64,000 nt of DNA from Lagopus muta (Eukaryota; Chordata; Aves; Galliformes; Phasianidae), in assembly GCF_023343835.1 (NCBI RefSeq), contig NC_064436.1:50133883-50197882 (forward strand), given 5' to 3'. A program made the position numbers and the translations under genes. Shown here piece by piece: positions 60,698 through 64,000 of the stretch. Within the stretch, counting starts at the first letter, position 1; each line of letters starts with the position of its first letter. The notes under the pieces were generated by a model that was not told the origin of the DNA, did no database searches, and worked only from the letters and a program-made list of their open reading frames with translations.

Positions 60698-61655
60698 CTA
60701 GTATTCATCATCCTCTTCGAGGTCTTCGCCTGCAGTTGCAGCTTCCAGTGCAGCCAGAGCTGCTGCTACTTCTGCGTCTTCCTCCTCCATTTGTCCATTG
60801 GTGTCTTTGTGGCTGTGGTGTGTGGGTGCCTGTGCTGCTGTGGGCACAGCTGTGGCAGCAACGCCATTGGGAATGTCCTCACTCAAGCCTGCAGAGTCAC
60901 TGTTAGAAGGCTTGATACTGCTTTTCTTCATATGCAAAGGTGAGGCTACGTGAAGGTCATGGCCATGCGTTGCTGAATGCTCACTCAGTTGGTCTGGGTG
61001 TGCATAGTTAACTGAAATGCTATCTTTTTCAACATAGTTCCTGATTTGATTGCCATTTTGGCAATAATCTATATCCGGCAGTCTTATGGCATCATCATTT
61101 TGGATCTCCAGTACTGCACTTCCTCTAAGAAAGTTGCTATCTTCTGTAGACTGGGGCTTCACACCTCGAATACTGTTTGTCTGACTGCAGTCTGCCTTCC
61201 TGTGTCTGCCTGCTCCTAGGTCAAGCTCTTGGTCACGCTCATTCAATTTGGACTGGAAGTCTCCAGTGTTGACTGAAGAAGGCTCTGCTGGCTGGCTGGA
61301 GGTGCCCTGTTCACTGGCTTTCTTCACTGAGTTTGTGCTGGGGCTGAGAATGGGGTGCACACCAGAATGGGAGTTGCTGCCATTGACTGCAACATCAAGC
61401 TTTGCAACACACTTTGCAAGGCTGTCATCTTGAAAAGCATCGCCTCTGTGGTTCCAGAGGGTCTCCCCTGTGCTGTTTACCTGATTTTTAATTCCTGTTC
61501 TATTTAGCTCATCCTTCTGGAGTTCTTTTTTCTGTTCTTTAATTTCATGATTGTGTTTGAATTTGAATTTATTGCTTCTTTGCTCATCTTGTTTGTAGCT
61601 GTTTCCTTCATGAGTGCATTCAGGTGATTGTAATTCTTCTGAATCAAAAATGTAG
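60698..61655 (-). CDS. C4orf19: C4orf19 main coding exon
   Basis: Acceptor CATTCCAG before CTACATTTTTGAT (YIFDSEE, compare human YLFDP). Open for 318 codons to TAG at 60700-60698; there is no in-frame ATG near its start, in keeping with initiation in the upstream exon. Confidence 0.95.
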
Positions 61656-62513
61656 CTGGAATGAGAAAAGTTTGTGGAAGAAATGTTAGGCTATTAACAG
61701 TAGTACTTAAAAATGATTATGCTTCATTTTTAAGCTTGAATTCTTAAGGAACTGGTGTCACTGAGGTTTACCTGAGGACCTGAGAATGACCTAAACTGAA
61801 TGGAAATGTTGAATTATGCTGTGGTCTCCTGGGAGTAGCACAGAACTGACCCCGTAATGAGGTTCACCAGAAGCCCAGAAAGATATCAGAGAATCTCCCC
61901 TCTTTCTCTTGTAGGACCAGTGCTTTTTCCCACTTCCTCACCTGTTCTGGAGATGTGGCCAGGGAAAAGAGTAGCCATTAAGTGGGACTGAAGTGTTGTC
62001 TTTCTAAAAAAAAAGTGTCCTTCTTCAGGATAGCTTTTAACATAGAAATTGTTCTTGCAGCTAATTTAATTAAAAATAAATAAGGAACTGTGACAAAAGC
62101 AAGGATCTGTAGCTGATTTTCATTTTTTAGGGGAGGGGGAGGTTCTGACAAAGTCTGTGCTCTTCATTCTGCTGAATTGAGGGTAGCTTATGCTACCTAT
62201 GTAAGGAAAATCTTTTTGGTTAAGATGAGATTTCTGTCCCACACAATACTTTTGTGGCTCATGAATTATAGAAATGAATTATAGAAAATTATAGAAATAT
62301 AGAAATTTGATTACAATAAATCAAAAGGGCATTTGAGAGAAGGCATGCTCTGGCATGACTTTAAAGATACCCAAATTCTGGGAAAGCTTCAGTCTCCAAC
62401 TAATTTTAGCAGTAGGTGTGGAGGAGCACAGACGTGTTTTAATGCTTTTCTTTTATCCAGTTCAAATGTCTTTTATTGTACCTTTGTATCATTTTGCAGC
62501 ACCTGCACCCCAT
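60698..62513 (-). CDS. C4orf19: C4orf19 orthologue: PDCD10/GCKIII kinase-associated protein, complete CDS
   Basis: Two coding exons, 62513-62482 and 61655-60698, join in phase (990 bases, 329 residues plus TAG). In human the gene is C4orf19, now PGCKA1, reported as a partner of PDCD10 and GCKIII kinases. The start MGCRCCKMIQS matches the human N-terminus: Gly2 plus four early cysteines suggest myristoylation/palmitoylation and membrane anchoring. The middle is low-complexity, polar and lysine-rich. The most conserved part is the acidic C-terminus EEEDAEVAAALAALEAATAG followed by EDLEEDDEY. Human is about 314 residues. The position next to RELL1, convergent with it, agrees with mammals. An upstream acceptor (CTTTTCAG) at 62530-62531 shows at least one more 5' untranslated exon upstream. 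Biochemical function is from the literature on the human protein, not visible here. Confidence 0.93.
61656..62481 (-). other. C4orf19 intron between the coding exons
   Basis: AT-rich. Contains an imperfect tandem array of AATTATAGAAA units at about 62262-62308. Confidence 0.75.
62262..62308. repeat. Short imperfect tandem array (TATAGAAAT)
   Basis: Four adjacent copies of an AT-rich unit around TATAGAAA. Confidence 0.85.
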
Positions 62514-62529
62514 CTGGATTTTCTTTAAT
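62482..62529 (-). CDS. C4orf19: C4orf19 exon with start codon (coding 62513-62482)
   Basis: Acceptor CTTTTCAG precedes 16 bases of 5' UTR, then ATGGGGTGCAGGTGCTGC and the donor CAAAG|GTACAA. Encodes MGCRCCKMIQ plus two bases of Ser. Confidence 0.92.
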
Positions 62530-64000
62530 CTGAAAAGAGAGAAAAGGAAGGCAAGGGAGAAGGAAAATGAGTGAAGTATTATGAAATTAATGCATGGGTA
62601 ATTGTATTGAAAATTATGCTCGTGTTTAGAACGGTTTTATTAGTTAAATAGAAACACGCCTATGCAAAAATGGACGCAGTGCAGTTCAAGCTCCTTGTAG
62701 TTTTCTATCTTGCACTGATAGTTGCCTGTAGTTGGAGAATAATCTGGGGAAGAATTAAAGAGCTCTTAAGCAGATAATGCTGTTCTTTCAGAATGTTTTT
62801 CCAGTCTGCAGCAGTTTTATGATTTGGAGACTCTTAAGATAAACTAGTGATGTTTTTCTATTGGCAGTTGGCATCTAGTTTTGATTTAGTTGGCCAAAGT
62901 TTTGATATCCTTCATGAATGAAAGGTGGGAACCACAGTGCTGAGTTCTCACGATGTGGTGAGAGCTACTGAGCACTGCAATTCTATTCGTCTCCTGGTTA
63001 TATACAGAGAGAGATGTTGCTGGGCTTGGCGTTTAGTTATGTGCAGTGTTGTGTGCCTGTATTTTACTACAGGGGTAATTCCTCAGGGTTTAACTAGAGC
63101 TACCAAACTGCGAGAATCTTGCTACATCTCAGTATAACGCAAGCTTTCTGTGGATGTGTGTTATTGCCTGATCTGATGAGATGCTGAGAGCCACCAGCTA
63201 TGTGGTCATATGTCACTCTTTTACTATGGGAAGAAACATCTTGTTAGTTTGGACACTCGAGAACGTTTATGTTCTAAACCTAAATGAAGGCACAAATATG
63301 AACAACCCCAAATCCTGGGGGAGGAAGTTATTCTTGATTTTACATGTTTGGGCTACCTTAATTCTAGTTAATCAAGTCAGGACAGCTTGTTAATTATTGT
63401 TGTAATTAAAACTATCTCTTCATGACCTACGATTTTGCATGCTTTTGCCATTGCCTACGGACAGCAGCTTGCTTCCCATAAGACGGACTGATGACACAAG
63501 GTCAGGATATTTTCTAGAGCAAAGGAAATATTCAGCAAAGGAAAATATTATTGATTTATTTGTACCAGGCATGGCCTGTACTTCCCACCAGTGATCGTGC
63601 TGGCAGAAATTATAATGCGCTCCATGTTGCTAGCTTATTATTCTCCTTTTTTCCCCTCTAAATCTGACTTCCTTTGCTGCAAGCACTGTGCACAGTGCCT
63701 CACGTCCAGTACCGTGTTTCTGGAGCCTCTTAGAGCCTGTCATTCAGCAGCTGGCTCTTACCTGCTCCTGCCTGTGCCTTTACTCTTTGTGCCTCATCTG
63801 TCTTAGAGCAGAAGTTGCTGTAAGGGTTAGGCAGATTGCTGCAGCTCAGTGCCTGTCAGGGCAGCCTGCGCTGAGCTGCTCTGCTGCCTCTATCTGATGG
63901 TGCTTCTCCCTCTTCCTTAAATGCATTCTCCCTTCTTACACCTCTGCTGATTTCTTGCTGTGTGCCATTGTCCTCCACAATAATGTCACAGCAGGAATCC
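62530..64000 (-). other. C4orf19 upstream intron
   Basis: Intron upstream of the start-codon exon, continuing past the right edge. No upstream exon, promoter or repeat recognised within it. Confidence 0.5.

Noticed and set aside
1-64000. CRISPR arrays, operons, ribosomal RNA or phage-type systems
   Set aside because: None seen; the window is ordinary vertebrate nuclear DNA.

Overview
This is a vertebrate nuclear window, almost certainly from a bird and most likely chicken or another galliform. Split genes with GT-AG introns and CpG-island promoters show it is a vertebrate. About ten insertions of the CR1 retrotransposon, several with the typical 3' end of repeated GATTCTATGATT-like units, point to a bird. 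The gene order matches human 4p14 (C4orf19 - RELL1 - PGM2). All gene names were assigned by recognising translated exons, not by a database search.

Layout. (1) About 1-9243, minus strand: the 5' half of PGM2, seven coding exons giving residues 1-300 including the catalytic serine loop; the rest lies beyond the left edge. Its first exon sits in a CpG-rich promoter at about 8.5-9.56 kb. (2) About 9.6-28.7 kb: 19 kb between two head-to-head genes. It holds CR1 fragments, an (AT)23 microsatellite, a 39-base A run, a candidate CTCF site and two GC-rich blocks I could not classify, but no convincing gene. (3) 28,848-44,577, plus strand: RELL1, six coding exons with exact phase matches at every junction (867 coding bases, 288 residues). 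Exon 1, in the CpG island, is the least certain. (4) About 44.6-60.7 kb: RELL1 3' untranslated sequence, possibly spliced, then a convergent intergenic region with CR1 copies, a small CpG island followed by a cluster of homeodomain-type sites, an RFX X-box and a candidate orphan first exon with a YY1 motif. (5) 60,698-62,513, minus strand: the complete coding sequence of the C4orf19/PGCKA1 orthologue (two coding exons, 329 residues) with its Gly/Cys-rich lipidation-type N-terminus.

The three genes do not form a pathway: PGM2 is a cytosolic sugar-phosphate mutase, RELL1 a one-pass membrane adaptor that docks OSR1/SPAK-type kinases, and C4orf19/PGCKA1 a probably membrane-anchored partner of PDCD10/GCKIII kinases. 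PGM2 and RELL1 diverge and RELL1 and C4orf19 converge, as in mammals. I found no bacterial-type system, CRISPR array, tRNA or new multi-gene system. The most interesting leads are regulatory and structural: a 36-base in-frame duplication in RELL1, the unusual RELL1 exon 1, and three candidate promoter or enhancer islands outside the known first exons.
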